Origin: Leptotrichia massiliensis
Lineage (GTDB): Bacteria; Fusobacteriota; Fusobacteriia; Fusobacteriales; Leptotrichiaceae
DNA: 64,000 nt
Direction of reading: 5' to 3'
NCBI RefSeq assembly: GCF_900104625.1
Contig: NZ_FNVZ01000005.1
Coordinates: 1,240,001-1,304,000, forward strand
Part shown: positions 54,188 to 63,228 of the stretch, one piece after another
Numbering within the stretch: the first letter of the stretch is position 1
How the letters are laid out: each line of letters opens with the position of its first letter
Position numbers and translations under genes: made by a program
The notes under the pieces: generated by a model
Database searches by the model: none
The model's input: only the letters and a program-made list of their open reading frames with translations
What the model was told of the DNA's origin: nothing

Positions 54188-54460
54188 AAAAAGTCATACA
54201 TCAAATTCTCGAAAACATTCTACCATCCGTTTCTTAATCCAAAAGCTCAAAAACAGCTACCCTGTAAACCTAGAGAAACTAACTTAGTGCTGCTTCGTTC
54301 CCGACCTGACACATTTCGCTAACTCTCTACAATACAGGACTATTTTCTCAACACTTTTGAAATAAGACGTTGATACTAGAACTTCCCTTAAATTTGACAT
54401 CACCTCTACTAAAGCGGGTTGTAGATACAGGGCACCGCTAACTCCCCGGCTAGTATGACT
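54188..54460 (-). ncRNA. ffs: Signal recognition particle RNA, large (Bacillus-like) type
   Basis: The transcript begins near 54460 with GUCAUACUAGCCGGGGAGUU and carries the Alu-domain motif GGGGAGUUAGCGGUGCCCUG (54426-54446). The SRP54-binding hairpin has UCAGG-UCG-GGAA-CGA-AGCAGC with a GGAA tetraloop (near 54284-54310). The 5' GUCAUAC can pair with GUAUGAC at 54193-54199, followed by a T run, so both ends close on each other. The length of about 270 matches B. subtilis scRNA. A consensus promoter precedes it. Exact ends are estimates. Confidence 0.9.
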
Positions 54461-54465
54461 AAATT

Positions 54466-54494
54466 AGTATATCATTTTTCTTAAATATTGTCAA
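54466..54494 (-). promoter_or_regulatory. Consensus promoter of the SRP RNA
   Basis: TTGACA (54489-54494) and TATACT (54466-54471) on the minus strand with a 17-base spacer. The start would fall at 54459-54460, right at the RNA's 5' end. Confidence 0.85.
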
Positions 54495-54562
54495 TGTTAT
54501 AAAACTTCTTTTTTCATGAGCACTGCAATCTAAAGTTTTTGAAATTTTTTCAAATCAATATT

Positions 54563-57500
54563 TTATTTTTCAAGACTCAAAAGCTCCATCAATTCTCTCT
54601 CATTCATCTCAAAAATATCTTTCGATTTCTGATTATCACTTTTATTGTTTTTCTCCAAAATATTTTCACTCAAGGTTCGTTTTTTTTCTTGAAGTTTTAT
54701 TATTTTTTCCTCAATTGTACCTTCTGTTATCAGTTTTATAACTTGAACACTTTTTTTCTGTCCGATTCTGTGAGCCCTATCGCTTGCCTGATTTTCTACT
54801 GCAAAATTCCACCAGGGATCATAATGAATTACGACATCTGCTCCAACCAGATTTAAACCTGTTCCTCCAGCCTTTAACGAAATTAAAACAACTTGTCCTT
54901 CACCTGAATTGAATTTTTTGGAAATTTCCATACGTTCTTTTGATTTCACGCTTCCGTCTATGAAAAAATATTTAACTTTTTCTTTTTCTAGTTCTATCTT
55001 TATTTCTTCCAGCGTTCCTAAAAATTGTGAAAATATGAGCATTCTGTGGTTATTTCGCAAAATATCAGGCATTAATTCCTTTAAAAGTTCAATTTTAGCA
55101 ACTTCACCTTTATAATTTTCATCGAACAATTGTGGAGAATTACAGATTTGGCGTAATTTTGTTAAAATTGACAACACTTTCAAATTATTGTTTTCTTCCT
55201 TATCAAATTCTCTAAGCTCTTTTTTTGCCTGTTTTACGTATGCCATATATAATTTTTTTTGTTCACTGCTTAATTCTACTATCATATTGTTTTCTACTTT
55301 TTCAGGCAGTTCTGCTAATACTTCTTTTTTTGTTCTTCGTAAAATAAACGGAGAAACTATTTTTTTCAAATTAAATATTTTTTTAGAATCTGGATTATTT
55401 AATGAATTTTTATATTTTTTTCTAAATTTTGTTATGCTGTCTAGATAACCAGGCAAGATAAAGTCAAAAATTGACCAGAGTTCCATAATGCTGTTTTCAA
55501 TTGGAGTTCCTGTAAGTGCAAAATTTACAGAGCTGTTTAGCTTATCTGTTGCTTTTTTCACAAGTGAAGATACATTTTTTATATTTTGTGCTTCATCCAA
55601 TATTGCCACATCAAATTTTTTGTTTTTATAATTTTTTACATCATTTCTAAAAGTCTGATAAGTTGTTATCAAAATTCCTTTTTCAGCTTTTTCAATTAGC
55701 TCTTTTCTTACACTGGCAGCTCCTTCTACAAGAATTGGCTTTATATCCGAAAATTTATGAAATTCCTCCTTCCAGTTGTGCAGAAGTGAAGTCGGAACAA
55801 TAATTATTCCAAACAAATCTTTATTTCTCAGCTGAATCTCTGAAATAAGCGAAATCGCCTGTAAAGTTTTACCAAGTCCCATATCATCTGCCAAAATTCC
55901 GCCAAAGCCAATATCGTACATATTTTTTAGCCAATTAAACCCAATTTTTTGATAGGGAAACAGTTTTGCCTTTATATTTGATGGTTCCTTATTTTCACGA
56001 TTTTTTATTTTTTGGAAAAGTTCCTTAAATTCTTCCATTTCATTTAATTCCTCGTTAATACTGTTAGAAACTTGTGCCAACTGTAAAACCTTTATCTTAG
56101 AAATTCTATTTTCTCCAATCTTCAAATCTGAAATCGCATCTACAATTCCAATCATCTCTTCACTACTTTTGTTAGCTATTTTCAGAAGTTCACCACTTGA
56201 CAGCGTAATGAATTTTTCTTCATTCTTTACTCCCTCTAAAATTGTTTCGACATCTTTTTCATCAACTCCTTCAACATTGAAATCTAAACTAAAAAGTTCA
56301 TTTTCAACAGATTTTATATTCATTTGTACACTAACTCTACGAATTTTTTTTACTTTGTCACTTACATTTATATTTACATTTTCAGCATATTTTTCGTCAA
56401 TGATATCCGCTATTTTTAAAAATTTGTTTCTGTCAATTTCTAACATAATATCATCAGATTTTAGCTGTTTGTGTGTAAATTTTCTCAATTTTTTGCTATA
56501 CACACGTTCTGGTTGTAGTTCTATATTTATAAAGTGAGCATCGGCATTTTCTTGAAAATCTTCAGAAATCTCTCTTTGAAGTTTTTTATTTTTTTGAGGA
56601 ATAAAATATTTACCGTCTATTTTAACACTTTCTTCAAGACACGAAAGCATTATCAAAAGTTTATTTTTTCTATTTCCTTCTTCCACAAAAATATTAACTT
56701 TTCCGTATTCTTCTGTAACTTTGGCAATTGGAATTTCATATTTTGAAAGAACTTCTATTATTTCATTAACTAATTTTCCCGATATTTCATTCAAAAATTC
56801 TATTTCACTTTTACTACCTACTGTAAGTGTATTTATGATTTCCCATTCCATACCACTCATTTTATAAAACTTTATAATATTTGATATCCCGCTATTCAAG
56901 TTAAAATGACGACTCGTAGCAGATAAAACCGAAAAATCCCTTATGATTATCTTTTCTCGTCCACGTTTATCTTTCTGAAATGCAAACACAGGTTCATGTT
57001 CTCCTGTCACATAAAGTGTCTTATTTCCAAATTTTATTGTTTTTTTATTTTCTACAGCTGAAAATATCATCTCTCCCAACATCGGATTTAAGGGTTCCCC
57101 CTGTAACTTTACGTAATAACCATTAAAATGCATTCCAAATTTTTCTTTATTACTAAAATAATTATTCAAATTTTCAACTATTTTCTTATCTATTTCGTTA
57201 AAATAATGTATATTTGGATTATAAACATTTTTAGAGCTTATTTCATAAGATTTTCCTCTTGCCACTTGATGAACAAAATGTTCTAGATCTTTTATGTAAC
57301 TTAATTTTTTCTCTCCTGCTTTTACTCTTAAAGTAAACATTGAAGGCGTGTCCTGACTTAATTCAAGTTCCAATTTGTATTCAGTTTTTTCCAAATCTGA
57401 AATTTCATCGTTCTCAATTTTGTTTTTTAATTCCAACAACCTTTCCTTAAATTTTTTAATTGTTTCTTTTTCAATATCTTGATATATACTTTTTTTAGAA

Positions 57501-57946
57501 ATCGCTTTTTTTATTCCTAAATTTTTTTGAAGGTTTTCAAACAAATCATTTTCTTCTTCTGCTTCTTTTCTCTTAATATCAAGCACTTCTTCTTCCATTT
57601 TAAATTCCCTATTTTTCTTAAAATAAATATTCCCAGCCTCAATTTCTTTGTCTGCCGCTATTCCAGTAGCTATAATGTGTTTACAAGGTTTTTTATTTTC
57701 CAAAAAATTTAGACAGTCACATTCATACACAAGATTCTCTTCTTTTTTCTCATTACCTTCAAAATAAGTTATATCAACATAGTAAATATTTTCATAACTT
57801 CCCATAACTCGTGATTCTATCGTTATTTTATCTGAAGTTTTTATAAGTGTTGTCAATTCTGCTTTTTTATTAACAAAATACATTTTCCCCCTATCAGAAA
57901 TAGTTGGGGTAGTCAATTTTTTTAGTTTCTCAAATAATTTTTCCAA
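54563..57946 (-). CDS. SWIM zinc-finger SNF2-family helicase
   Basis: A 1127-residue DNA-dependent ATPase. An N-terminal SWIM finger (YECDCLNFLENKKPCKHIIATG, near 73-94) is followed by a long unassigned region and then the SNF2 ATPase. Walker A is in ILADDMGLGKTLQAISLI and the DEAQ-type box in VAILDEAQNIKN; helicase C has SQFLGTLEEIKIELE and the motif ASDRAHRIGQKKSVQVIKLI. Such proteins remodel protein-DNA complexes in DNA repair or transcription. The start is TTG at 57946, seven bases after AGGAAAG. It is transcribed toward the SRP RNA gene, on the same strand. Confidence 0.9.
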   Translation of the reverse strand: MEKLFEKLKKLTTPTISDRGKMYFVNKKAELTTLIKTSDKITIESRVMGSYENIYYVDITYFEGNEKKEENLVYECDCLNFLENKKPCKHIIATGIAADKEIEAGNIYFKKNREFKMEEEVLDIKRKEAEEENDLFENLQKNLGIKKAISKKSIYQDIEKETIKKFKERLLELKNKIENDEISDLEKTEYKLELELSQDTPSMFTLRVKAGEKKLSYIKDLEHFVHQVARGKSYEISSKNVYNPNIHYFNEIDKKIVENLNNYFSNKEKFGMHFNGYYVKLQGEPLNPMLGEMIFSAVENKKTIKFGNKTLYVTGEHEPVFAFQKDKRGREKIIIRDFSVLSATSRHFNLNSGISNIIKFYKMSGMEWEIINTLTVGSKSEIEFLNEISGKLVNEIIEVLSKYEIPIAKVTEEYGKVNIFVEEGNRKNKLLIMLSCLEESVKIDGKYFIPQKNKKLQREISEDFQENADAHFINIELQPERVYSKKLRKFTHKQLKSDDIMLEIDRNKFLKIADIIDEKYAENVNINVSDKVKKIRRVSVQMNIKSVENELFSLDFNVEGVDEKDVETILEGVKNEEKFITLSSGELLKIANKSSEEMIGIVDAISDLKIGENRISKIKVLQLAQVSNSINEELNEMEEFKELFQKIKNRENKEPSNIKAKLFPYQKIGFNWLKNMYDIGFGGILADDMGLGKTLQAISLISEIQLRNKDLFGIIIVPTSLLHNWKEEFHKFSDIKPILVEGAASVRKELIEKAEKGILITTYQTFRNDVKNYKNKKFDVAILDEAQNIKNVSSLVKKATDKLNSSVNFALTGTPIENSIMELWSIFDFILPGYLDSITKFRKKYKNSLNNPDSKKIFNLKKIVSPFILRRTKKEVLAELPEKVENNMIVELSSEQKKLYMAYVKQAKKELREFDKEENNNLKVLSILTKLRQICNSPQLFDENYKGEVAKIELLKELMPDILRNNHRMLIFSQFLGTLEEIKIELEKEKVKYFFIDGSVKSKERMEISKKFNSGEGQVVLISLKAGGTGLNLVGADVVIHYDPWWNFAVENQASDRAHRIGQKKSVQVIKLITEGTIEEKIIKLQEKKRTLSENILEKNNKSDNQKSKDIFEMNERELMELLSLEK

Positions 57947-58028
57947 TTCTGTACTTTCCTTCCTAAAAACATCTTCATTACTTAATAATATCAGACAAAT
58001 TAAAAATATACAATTTTTTCAACAAAAA

Positions 58029-58052
58029 ACAGTGAAACCTAAATTCCACTGT
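58029..58052 (-). terminator. Intrinsic terminator downstream of the DUF1439-like gene
   Basis: ACAGTG (58029-58034) pairs with CACTGT (58047-58052), with an A run at 58024-58028 that reads as T on the minus strand. Confidence 0.65.
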
Positions 58053-58070
58053 AAAAATTAAAATTCTCCA

Positions 58071-58598
58071 TTAAGTTTGTACAAATAATTTCCCATTTTT
58101 TATAAACATATTTTTTACTTTAACTTTTTTCTTATCATCTGGCTCATATTTGTAAACTGGATTTGTTTCCAAATAATTTGATATTAGGGCTTTCATTGAT
58201 TTTGCAACAGGTGTTGTCACAACATCTTTTCCATTTTTATCCAAAATTTTTTCTACTTGCATGTCTACCAAATAGAGCTGGTTTGTTTTTTCGTCAAACT
58301 TAATTTCACTATTTAACTCAATAACTCCTTCTGATCTATCTGCCAGCAATGAGGCATCATAATCCGTTACAAGATAAATTCTGTTATCTTTAAATGAAAT
58401 TTTGGGATTTTTTACAGTAATTTTCCCTACTAGAAAGTTCTTTGTAATCGGGAATTTTTCCTTAGCCTTTGACTCAATTACCGATTTTGGCACACGAATG
58501 GTTTTATTTGCCAAAAAATCGCAGGAAATTACTCCAAACATCATTATCAGCATTAATAACACCATTTTTAAAAATGAATTTTTACTTTTCATAACCAA
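58071..58598 (-). CDS. DUF1439-like lipoprotein (YceB type)
   Basis: A 175-residue lipoprotein. The signal ends in the lipobox VISC (Cys26). The mature part (TIRVPKSVIESKAKEKFPITK, KITVKNPKISFKDNRIYLVTDYDASL) resembles DUF1439, as in E. coli YceB, a tubular lipid-binding-like fold of the SMP type. The start is ambiguous: TTG at 58598 is 7 bases from AAGGAG, while ATG at 58592 is 13 bases away. Role unknown. Confidence 0.7.
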   Translation of the reverse strand: MVMKSKNSFLKMVLLMLIMMFGVISCDFLANKTIRVPKSVIESKAKEKFPITKNFLVGKITVKNPKISFKDNRIYLVTDYDASLLADRSEGVIELNSEIKFDEKTNQLYLVDMQVEKILDKNGKDVVTTPVAKSMKALISNYLETNPVYKYEPDDKKKVKVKNMFIKNGKLFVQT

Positions 58599-58635
58599 TC
58601 TTTTTCTCCTTTTCTTTGTTACAATTTACTTGAAC

Positions 58636-58742
58636 TTATAGTAAAACTAGTTTAAAACAGAACTCAAAAGTTATGACTATTTTACTCAAACCCTAAATTT
58701 ATATAATTTCTAGCAATTCAATTTTAAACGGTTTTGAGTATA
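58636..58742 (-). repeat. Dispersed intergenic repeat, copy 2 (TTTGAGT family)
   Basis: Read on the minus strand it runs from TATACTCAAAACCG to TAGTTTTACTATAA and includes GGGTTTGAGTAAAATAGTCA and AACTTTTGAGTTCTGTTTTA. It corresponds to the copy at 50822 over its full length. It lies between uvrA and the lipoprotein gene. Confidence 0.75.
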
Positions 58743-58839
58743 TTTTAAAATAATTTTCAAGTATTTGCTTGCCCTAATAATACAAAATATTATTTATTAT
58801 TTCATATTTTTAAAGTTAGTTTTACCTTAAATCTAAATT

Positions 58840-61668
58840 TTATTTCAAATATTTTTTCAAAAATTTTGCTGTGTGTGATTTTCGAGATTTTATTATTTCT
58901 TCTGGAGTACCTTGTGCAATAATCTGTCCTCCTTTATGCCCACCTTCAGGTCCTATATCTATTATATGGTCAGCATATTTTATAACATCAAGATTATGTT
59001 CTATTACAAGCACTGTATTCCCTTTTTCTACAAGTCGATTCAGTACTTCCAGTAGTTTTCTAATATCTTCAAAATGAAGTCCAGTTGTAGGCTCATCCAG
59101 TACATAAATTGTTTTCCCACGTGAAATTTTGGAAAGTTCTGTAGCAAGTTTTATTCTTTGAGCTTCCCCTCCAGAAAGTGTTGTTGCAGGCTGTCCCAGT
59201 TGGATATAGTTCATTCCCACATCAATTAATGTCTGCAATTTTCTCTCAAGTGTCGGAATATTCTTAAAAAATTCGTATGCTTCTTCAACCGTCATATCCA
59301 GCACATCCGAAATACTTTTCCCTTTGTAATGTACTTCCAACGTTTCTCTATTATAACGTTTTCCTTTACAAACTTCACATTCTACATAAACATCTGGCAA
59401 GAAATTCATTTCAATTTTATTAATTCCAGCACCGCTACAGGCTTCACATCTTCCACCTTTCACATTAAACGAAAATCTCCCCTTGCTGTATCCTCTCACT
59501 TTTGCATCATTTGTCTGAGCAAATAAATCTCTTATATCATCAAATATTTTCGTATAAGTTGCAGTATTTGAACGAGGAGTTCTTCCAATTGGCGACTGGT
59601 TTATATCAATAATTTTCTCCAAATGTTCAAGACCTTCTATCCCACTATTTTCCAGCGGATACAATTTTCCTTTATTCAGCCTGTTGTGAAGTTCTGGATA
59701 AAGTGTCTGATTTATCAATGTCGATTTTCCACTTCCAGAAACTCCTGTAACCACAGTAAATACTTCCAATGGAATGTGTACTGTAACATTTTTCAGATTA
59801 TTTCCCTTCGCATTTTTCAAAATAATTTCTTTAGTGGCTTTTCTTCTTTTTTCAGGTACTTCTATTTTTATTTTCCCATTCAAATATTGTGCAGTCAATG
59901 ATTTTTTATTTTTCATAACCTGTTTTGGAGTACCTTCCGCAACAACTTTTCCACCATTAATTCCAGCTCCTGGTCCTATATCAATCAGATAATCAGCTTC
60001 CCTCATCGTATCCTCATCATGCTCAACCACAATCAGACTATTCCCAATGTCACGTAAATCCTTCAAAGTTGCAAGCAATTTATCATTATCCCTCTGATGA
60101 AGTCCGATGCTTGGCTCATCCAGCACATAAATTACACCTGTAAGCCTGCTTCCAATCTGAGTTGCCAGTCTTATTCTCTGCGATTCCCCACCAGATAGAG
60201 TTTTTGTCATTCTGGAAAGGCTCAAATAGTCAAGTCCCACATTTATCATAAATTTTAGCCGCTCTTTTATCTCTTTCAATATTTCCGCCGCGATTTGCAT
60301 CTGCTTTTCAGTAAGCGTAATATTTTCATAAAATTTCAGTGCATCAACAACACTTACTTCTGTCAAGTCAATAATACTCTTATCATTTACAGTTATCGCC
60401 AAAACAACATTTTTCAGTCTTTTTCCCTTACAAGTCTTACAAGTTCTCTCGGTCATATATTTGGCTTCCATCTCTTCCTTTGCTGACTCCGAAGCAGTTT
60501 CTCTATATCGACGCTCAATACCATTCACAATTCCCTCAAATTCTCTATTTCCATTATAACTAAAACTATCCCCGCTCCAAGAAAACTTAAACTTCTTATT
60601 ACTTCCATAAAAAATTATATCCTTCTCTTTTCGAGTCAATTCAGACACCTTTTTATCCAAGTCGATTTTATGTGCTTTTGCCATTGCTGTGAATAAATCC
60701 CAGTTCCACCCCTTTTTTGTAGTCGCTCCTGGAAAAACAATTCCACCTTCATTAATTGACAAATTTTCATCTACAATCAATTTATTCTCATCCACTTCCA
60801 ACCTTGAACCAAGCCCATTACAAACTTCACAAGCCCCATAAGGTGCATTAAACGAAAACAGTCTTGGCACAACATCAGGAAAAATCACATCAGGATGATT
60901 TGGGCAGGAAAGATTTTCACTATACTTGTTGTCTTCCCCATTCACATTTGCAATAATTTTTCCATTAGAAAGCTCACTCGCCGTTTCGATAGCTTCTGTA
61001 ATTCTGCTCAAAAATTCCTTATCGTCTTTTTTTACAACAAGTCTATCCACAACAACTTCAATATTATGTCTTTTATTCTTATCTAAGTCAATCGTATCAT
61101 TCAAGTCCAGAATATCACCATTTACTCGAACTCTCTGAAACCCTTTTTTCTGCAAATTCAAGAACAAATTTTTATGAGTTCCCTTTTTATCAATAACAAC
61201 AGGCGATAACACTATCAATTTGTCCTTTTCATTCCGTCCATTCACAAGATTGTCCACAATTTCCTGAATCGATTGTTTTTCCACTTTCTGATGGCAAATA
61301 GGACAATGCGCCTCTCCAATGTGTGCCCATAAAAGCCTCATATAATCATAAATTTCCGTAGTTGTCCCAACAGTTGAACGTGGATTCTTAGAAACACTTT
61401 TCTGCTCAATCGAAATCGCAGGCGAAAGCCCCTCAATACTATCCAGTTCAGGCTTCTGCATTTGCCCAATGAACATTCTCGCATAAGCAGACAAACTCTC
61501 CACATACCTTCTCTGCCCTTCCGAATATATCGTATCAAACGCAAGCGAAGACTTCCCACTCCCCGAAACACCTGTAATTACTACAAGCTCATTCTTAGGA
61601 ATCTCAATATCAATATTCTTCAAATTATGCTCTCTTGCTCCAATAATTTTTATCTTGTTGTCTTTCAT
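58840..61668 (-). CDS. uvrA: UvrABC excinuclease subunit A
   Basis: The damage-recognition ATPase of nucleotide excision repair. Two ABC units are visible: Walker A GVSGSGKSSLAFDT and GVSGSGKSTLINQT, signatures TLSGGESQRIRLA and TLSGGEAQRIKLA, and zinc modules CPICHQKV (first half, with CEVCNGLG and CKTCKGKR) and CEACSGAG/CEVCKGKR (second half). The 942-residue length is standard. No uvrB is seen nearby. The ribosome site is weak (GAGG about 14 bases before the ATG). Confidence 0.98.
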   Translation of the reverse strand: MKDNKIKIIGAREHNLKNIDIEIPKNELVVITGVSGSGKSSLAFDTIYSEGQRRYVESLSAYARMFIGQMQKPELDSIEGLSPAISIEQKSVSKNPRSTVGTTTEIYDYMRLLWAHIGEAHCPICHQKVEKQSIQEIVDNLVNGRNEKDKLIVLSPVVIDKKGTHKNLFLNLQKKGFQRVRVNGDILDLNDTIDLDKNKRHNIEVVVDRLVVKKDDKEFLSRITEAIETASELSNGKIIANVNGEDNKYSENLSCPNHPDVIFPDVVPRLFSFNAPYGACEVCNGLGSRLEVDENKLIVDENLSINEGGIVFPGATTKKGWNWDLFTAMAKAHKIDLDKKVSELTRKEKDIIFYGSNKKFKFSWSGDSFSYNGNREFEGIVNGIERRYRETASESAKEEMEAKYMTERTCKTCKGKRLKNVVLAITVNDKSIIDLTEVSVVDALKFYENITLTEKQMQIAAEILKEIKERLKFMINVGLDYLSLSRMTKTLSGGESQRIRLATQIGSRLTGVIYVLDEPSIGLHQRDNDKLLATLKDLRDIGNSLIVVEHDEDTMREADYLIDIGPGAGINGGKVVAEGTPKQVMKNKKSLTAQYLNGKIKIEVPEKRRKATKEIILKNAKGNNLKNVTVHIPLEVFTVVTGVSGSGKSTLINQTLYPELHNRLNKGKLYPLENSGIEGLEHLEKIIDINQSPIGRTPRSNTATYTKIFDDIRDLFAQTNDAKVRGYSKGRFSFNVKGGRCEACSGAGINKIEMNFLPDVYVECEVCKGKRYNRETLEVHYKGKSISDVLDMTVEEAYEFFKNIPTLERKLQTLIDVGMNYIQLGQPATTLSGGEAQRIKLATELSKISRGKTIYVLDEPTTGLHFEDIRKLLEVLNRLVEKGNTVLVIEHNLDVIKYADHIIDIGPEGGHKGGQIIAQGTPEEIIKSRKSHTAKFLKKYLK

Positions 61669-61858
61669 TCTTTTCGATGTTCCTCTCTCCTAAAATTCCC
61701 CTCAATAAACCAATCCTTTTTTTATTTTTTACTCAAAATAATTAATAACTCAAGTTTTACTTTTAAAAATTTATAATAATGCTTTCACTTAAATTTTTTT
61801 AAGTAAATTATATTAAATCAATATTTTTGTATATCTTATATGTTTTTTACTTTTTTAC

Positions 61859-61888
61859 GTAAAGGGGATCAATCGCCATACCCTTTAC
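61859..61888. repeat. Hairpin with conserved loop, copy 1
   Basis: GTAAAGGG (61859-61866) pairs with CCCTTTAC (61881-61888). The loop read on the minus strand is TATGGCGATTGATC, matching the loop of the hairpin at 62178 although the stems differ. It is adjacent to the repeat at 61889-61914. Confidence 0.65.
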
Positions 61889-61914
61889 AATCCTGGCTCG
61901 TCTAAGCATTTTTT
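61889..61914 (-). repeat. 26-bp dispersed repeat, copy 2 (TGCTTAGAC element)
   Basis: On the minus strand AAAAAATGCTTAGACGAGCC followed by AGGATT; 24 of 26 bases match 2538-2563. It sits in the gap 61669-62446, which holds no gene but several repeats. Confidence 0.7.
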
Positions 61915-62177
61915 TGAAATAAAAAGGAAACTCGCTACGTAAAACTTCGCTCAAACAATCGTTTTCATTCCCAAAAAAATCACGACAACTTTCATTTAGC
62001 TACAATAAAATTATTTAACTAAAACAAAAATCAAGCAAAATTTCGTTAAGAGAAAAAGAACTGTCTGAGCTTTTGAAAAACTTTTAAATAATATTTGCCT
62101 ATTTGAAATAAATAAATTTTTATTCAAAAGCGAGTTTTCTTTTTTTCTTATAAGAAAGTTTTGCGTAAAGCGGGAGT

Positions 62178-62205
62178 GCAGAGGCATGGCGTCTGATGCC
62201 TCTGC
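62178..62205 (+). repeat. Hairpin with conserved loop, copy 2
   Basis: GCAGAGGCAT (62178-62187) pairs perfectly with ATGCCTCTGC (62196-62205). The loop GGCGTCTG, flanked by AT, is nearly the same as in the hairpin at 61859, but the stem is different and fully compensated. This looks like a structured element kept at the RNA or DNA level. Confidence 0.7.
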
Positions 62206-62226
62206 GTTAAAATAACTTAATATAAA

Positions 62227-62306
62227 TAGACTCGACTCCATTAAAAAAAACTATTAAAATAGTATAAATTTAGAGTTTGAGTTCAGTTTTAAAGCAATTT
62301 TACTAT
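62227..62306 (+). repeat. Dispersed intergenic repeat, copy 3 (TTTGAGT family, shortened)
   Basis: TAGACTCGACTCC near the left end, then AGTATAAATTTAGAGTTTGA and GTTCAGTTTTAAAGCAATTT, then TACTATA. About 25 bases in the middle are missing compared with the copies at 50822 and 58636. Confidence 0.65.
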
Positions 62307-62385
62307 ATATCCCAAACTTTATTATATTCTTCATTATCTAATATTACCATTTTTTTATACTCCAGTCCATAAAAATTTTCACACA

Positions 62386-62441
62386 AAAAAAGACTGCTTC
62401 ATAAGTAAGTTATTTTTGAAAAACTTATAAAACAGCTTTTT
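62386..62441 (-). terminator. Intrinsic terminator downstream of the methyltransferase gene
   Basis: AAAAAG (62386-62391) and CTG (62394-62396) pair with CAGCTTTTT (62433-62441), with one bulged A; ATAAGT (62401-62406) pairs with ACTTAT (62423-62428) inside. A T run follows on the minus strand. Confidence 0.65.
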
Positions 62442-62446
62442 CATTT

Positions 62447-63202
62447 TTATTCTTTTATTGCTCTTGTTGCTACAAAACTTGCAATATTAAGTTCATGCAA
62501 CCTTCCAAATCCATTTGTATCATCATAAATATCTGTTAGTCTAAATCCAGCTTTCAATTGTCCACCTATCTGTTCTGATATTGTGTGGGAAAATTGAATT
62601 CCACAGTCCTGTTCTTCCAGCTGTTTTCTTTGCTCTTCATTGACTAGTGGGTTGAATGGAAGACTATTGATGATTTTTTCTTCCTTTTCATCTACAGTAT
62701 AATTTGTTCCAATATCCAAGCCGCACAATAAAATTCCACCTTTTTTCAGGATTCGGTAACATTCTTTAAAAACTGGTTCAACTTTTTCGATATAGGAGTT
62801 GCTTACTGGATGAAAAATTATGTCAAAACTATTGTCTGCAAATGGTAATTTTTTTGTCATATCAGCTTTGATAATTTCTATTTCATATTTTTCACGTTCT
62901 GCAACCATTTTTTCAGCTTCCAGCTGTTTATCTGAATAATCCAAAATAGTGCAGTTTGCACCCAAAGCAAAAAATATAGGCATTTGCTGTCCACCACCAG
63001 AAGCCAGTCCTAATATTTTTTTATCTTTTAAGTTTCCAAACCATTCGTGAGGTACAGGATTGACTGGTGTTAAGAGGACATCCCAATTACCATTTTTAGC
63101 GTTTAAATAAGTTTCATGGCTAATTGGCTGTCCCCATTCCCAGCCTTCTTCAACCCATCGGTCAATTGTTTCTGCATTTATTTCTTGATAAGATTTTAGC
63201 AT
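62447..63202 (-). CDS. Class I SAM-dependent methyltransferase
   Basis: A 251-residue methyltransferase. The SAM loop is ILGLASGGGQQMPIFFALG, followed by TILDYSDKQL, KADMTKKLPFADNSFDIIFHP and the post-motif region ECYRILKKGGILLCGLDIG. This is a Methyltransf_11-type fold. The N-terminal stretch (NAETIDRWVEEGWEWGQPISHETY) is typical of an uncharacterised class acting on small molecules; the substrate is unknown. AAAGGA precedes the ATG. It lies 26 bases downstream of an ABC permease gene. Confidence 0.85.
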   Translation of the reverse strand: MLKSYQEINAETIDRWVEEGWEWGQPISHETYLNAKNGNWDVLLTPVNPVPHEWFGNLKDKKILGLASGGGQQMPIFFALGANCTILDYSDKQLEAEKMVAEREKYEIEIIKADMTKKLPFADNSFDIIFHPVSNSYIEKVEPVFKECYRILKKGGILLCGLDIGTNYTVDEKEEKIINSLPFNPLVNEEQRKQLEEQDCGIQFSHTISEQIGGQLKAGFRLTDIYDDTNGFGRLHELNIASFVATRAIKE

Positions 63203-63228
63203 TTTTATTCCTTTTTTGTTATCAAATT

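Noticed and set aside
62011-62241. 76-residue minus-strand reading frame
   Set aside because: It runs through the conserved-loop hairpin and repeat-rich DNA, has no ribosome site, and its composition is that of translated AT-rich intergenic sequence.
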